A DNA stretch of 34,121 bases from Sporisorium sorghi (Eukaryota > Basidiomycota > Ustilaginomycetes > Ustilaginales > Ustilaginaceae). Where the stretch lies: NCBI GenBank assembly GCA_023212695.1, contig JALCCG010000232.1, positions 1 through 34,121 on the forward strand, read 5' to 3'. Of this stretch, positions 32,583-34,121 are shown piece by piece. Below the pieces are notes generated by a model, which was not told the DNA's origin, searched no databases, and worked only from the letters and a program-made list of their open reading frames with translations. Position numbers and translations under genes: made by a program. Within the stretch, counting starts at the first letter, position 1. Each line of letters begins with the position of its first letter.

Positions 32583-34121
32583 TCACACTTCTTCTTTCCT
32601 ATACTGTTTAGGAGAAAAGCCTGTGTATTTCTGAAATACAATCGCAAAATGGGCCTGATTATTAAACCCTACCATCTCGGCAACGTCATAAATTTTGTAG
32701 CGGTAGTTCTTAAGCAGCACCTTCGCCTTCTCGATCCGAAGCTCGTTGATATAATCGAACAGTCCTTGACCGACCTCCTGTTTAAACAGCCGGCTGACGT
32801 AATTCGGACTGACATGAAACAGCTCCCCGAACAGCTTCAGCGAGAGGCTCTCCGCATAATGTTCCTCCGTGTACTCCATAATATTGCGCGTGAGCTGGCT
32901 GTATCCCTTAAACCCCAGATCGTGGCGATGCTTAAACCGTGCTTCGAACAGGGTCCGGTATGCAGCGGACAGCTGTTGAAAATCATGGATTCCCTGCAAG
33001 CCTGCAACTTCTTCCTGCACGGCTCCGCTTGGCTTGCCGCCGCTTTCCCCGATCATAAACTTCAAGCCTTCATACACTTTGCGGACATCCTTCTCTTCCA
33101 TGCACTCTTCTTGCTCCAGAAACTTCTCCCACGTGGATAGCAGCTCGAGAAACCGGTCATTCGCTTCTTCCCTGAGCGCAGACTTCATCTGGCTCAAATA
33201 GACATCCGCCTGCTGATAAACGCTCTCGCTCTTCTGTCTCAGATGCTGATAATAAAATATCGAAGTCTCCGGGTGGTAAAATTGCTGGGACAAGGCTCTG
33301 CCTGCTTGCTCATAACCCATGGAAATGCCGTCAAAATCAGCAAACCAATCGCTAATGCCCAGCACGATGTCAATATTCACAAAGCGCTTTAGCGCCGAGC
33401 TGATCATCTGAACCATTTTATTGACGCGGGTCAACGATGCCAGCAGACTTTTCAATTCGCTGTTGCTTATAAATACGGCATATAGCTGCTCATTCAGCCG
33501 AAGAAACTCCACTTCCTTCTCCGTCGATAGAATCTCGCCTACTACGTTCTGAACCGTATTGGGCAGGATCGATTCCGTTTCTTTGGTGTACCTCTTGATG
33601 ACCGCTTGATAATCCTTGATTTTGAAGAGAACGACATACATATTGCCCTCTTTCAACCCAGTCTCTGCTGACAGGTCATGGACGTTCCCGTGAAGCGCGT
33701 CATATAGAATCTGTTCCTTCCGGCTGCCGGGTGCATTCGCTCCGGTTCGGGCCGGAGCCTGCTGACTTCCAAACTGCTCCCGAATGCTCTTCAGCATCGC
33801 CGTCAGCTCGCGCTCATTCATGTCCGGCTTATGGAAGTAATCGAAGGCCCCTAACTTCAGAGCTTCCTTCACATACGTTATGTCGTCGAAGCTGCTCAGC
33901 ACGACGGCTTGAACCGGCAGCTGCCGCTCCTTCATTGCCCGCAGCACTTCGATTCCGTCCATCTTCGGCATCTTGATATCCAGCAGCACCACGTCCGGTA
34001 CCGTTTCCGTTATCATGCGCAGCGCTTCTTCGCCGTCGCCCGCTTCACCGACAATGTCCACACCCTGGGCCTCCCAGTCGATGGCCGATTTGATACCGAT
34101 GCGCACAAGCGGTTCGTCATC
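32583..34121 (-). CDS. YesN-type AraC-family response regulator (5' end outside window)
   Basis: The frame stays open to the window edge (codons for DDEPLVRIGI), so the true start lies just beyond; 512 residues are visible. The receiver domain has the DD acid pair, the phosphoacceptor Asp48 in VVLLDIKMPKMDG, and the KP near FDYFHKPDMNER. A long middle region of about 270 residues is typical of YesN proteins. The C-terminal AraC domain has two helix-turn-helices: SLSLKLFGELFHVSPNYVSRLFKQEVG and YDVAEMVGFNNQAHFAIVFQKYTGFSPKQYR. It probably pairs with a YesM-type kinase encoded beyond the window end and activates the downstream binding protein, permease and glycosidase genes. Confidence 0.92.
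   Translation of the reverse strand, partial: DDEPLVRIGIKSAIDWEAQGVDIVGEAGDGEEALRMITETVPDVVLLDIKMPKMDGIEVLRAMKERQLPVQAVVLSSFDDITYVKEALKLGAFDYFHKPDMNERELTAMLKSIREQFGSQQAPARTGANAPGSRKEQILYDALHGNVHDLSAETGLKEGNMYVVLFKIKDYQAVIKRYTKETESILPNTVQNVVGEILSTEKEVEFLRLNEQLYAVFISNSELKSLLASLTRVNKMVQMISSALKRFVNIDIVLGISDWFADFDGISMGYEQAGRALSQQFYHPETSIFYYQHLRQKSESVYQQADVYLSQMKSALREEANDRFLELLSTWEKFLEQEECMEEKDVRKVYEGLKFMIGESGGKPSGAVQEEVAGLQGIHDFQQLSAAYRTLFEARFKHRHDLGFKGYSQLTRNIMEYTEEHYAESLSLKLFGELFHVSPNYVSRLFKQEVGQGLFDYINELRIEKAKVLLKNYRYKIYDVAEMVGFNNQAHFAIVFQKYTGFSPKQYRKEEV

Overview
The window looks like chromosomal DNA of a spore-forming, soil- or plant-associated Firmicute, most likely Paenibacillus. The evidence is family membership, moderate GC, strong AAGGAGG-type ribosome binding sites with several TTG starts, YesN-type AraC response regulators beside sugar ABC operons without ATPase genes, and a GH87 alpha-1,3-glucanase with discoidin domains. 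No rRNA, tRNA, phage, insertion sequence or CRISPR array was seen. Almost every gene lies on the minus strand; the two clear plus-strand genes are at 6107-6826 and 9366-10082.

Layout in ascending coordinates. 1-218 is the start of a Na/Pi cotransporter running off the window. 326-1975 is a soluble GAF-PAS histidine kinase, followed by aspartate ammonia-lyase (to about 3613). 3865-5948 is an OmpR-type two-component system, divergent from an unrecognised secreted protein at 6107. 6942-9150 is a GPH-type sugar permease overlapping a ChbG/YdjC-like deacetylase, divergent from a DUF421 membrane protein. 10131-11165 is a secreted protein with a copper-amine-oxidase-like N-terminal domain. 11332-13421 is a DHA2 drug exporter co-transcribed with its TetR regulator, with two identical palindromic operators flanking the promoter.

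13819-19426 is a phosphate-scavenging block: GlpP, UgpB, UgpA, UgpE, a Cof-type HAD phosphatase and a glycerophosphodiesterase, all transcribed leftward. Upstream of glpP are three exactly 11-bp-phased repeats (TTAACA, TTTACA, TTAATA) that fit the Bacillus PhoP box. A structured non-coding stretch lies between glpP and ugpB. The inferred logic is that under phosphate limitation glycerol-3-phosphate and glycerophosphodiesters are taken up and broken down, with GlpP sensing glycerol-3-phosphate.

19989-34121 is carbohydrate metabolism. It holds a 1289-residue secreted GH87 enzyme, a DinB-like protein, and a leftward locus of yesN response regulator (cut by the window end), lipoprotein binding protein, two permeases, a cytoplasmic GH3 beta-glucosidase and a glycogen-debranching-like glucosidase. 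Imported oligosaccharides are probably hydrolysed inside the cell. Neither ABC operon carries an ATPase gene, so both probably share an MsmX/UgpC-type ATPase from elsewhere.

The most interesting signals are the PhoP box joined to GlpP and Ugp, the glpP-ugpB structured leader, the paired TetR operators, the orphan secreted protein with OmpR-like direct repeats in its promoter region, and the GH87 domain architecture.
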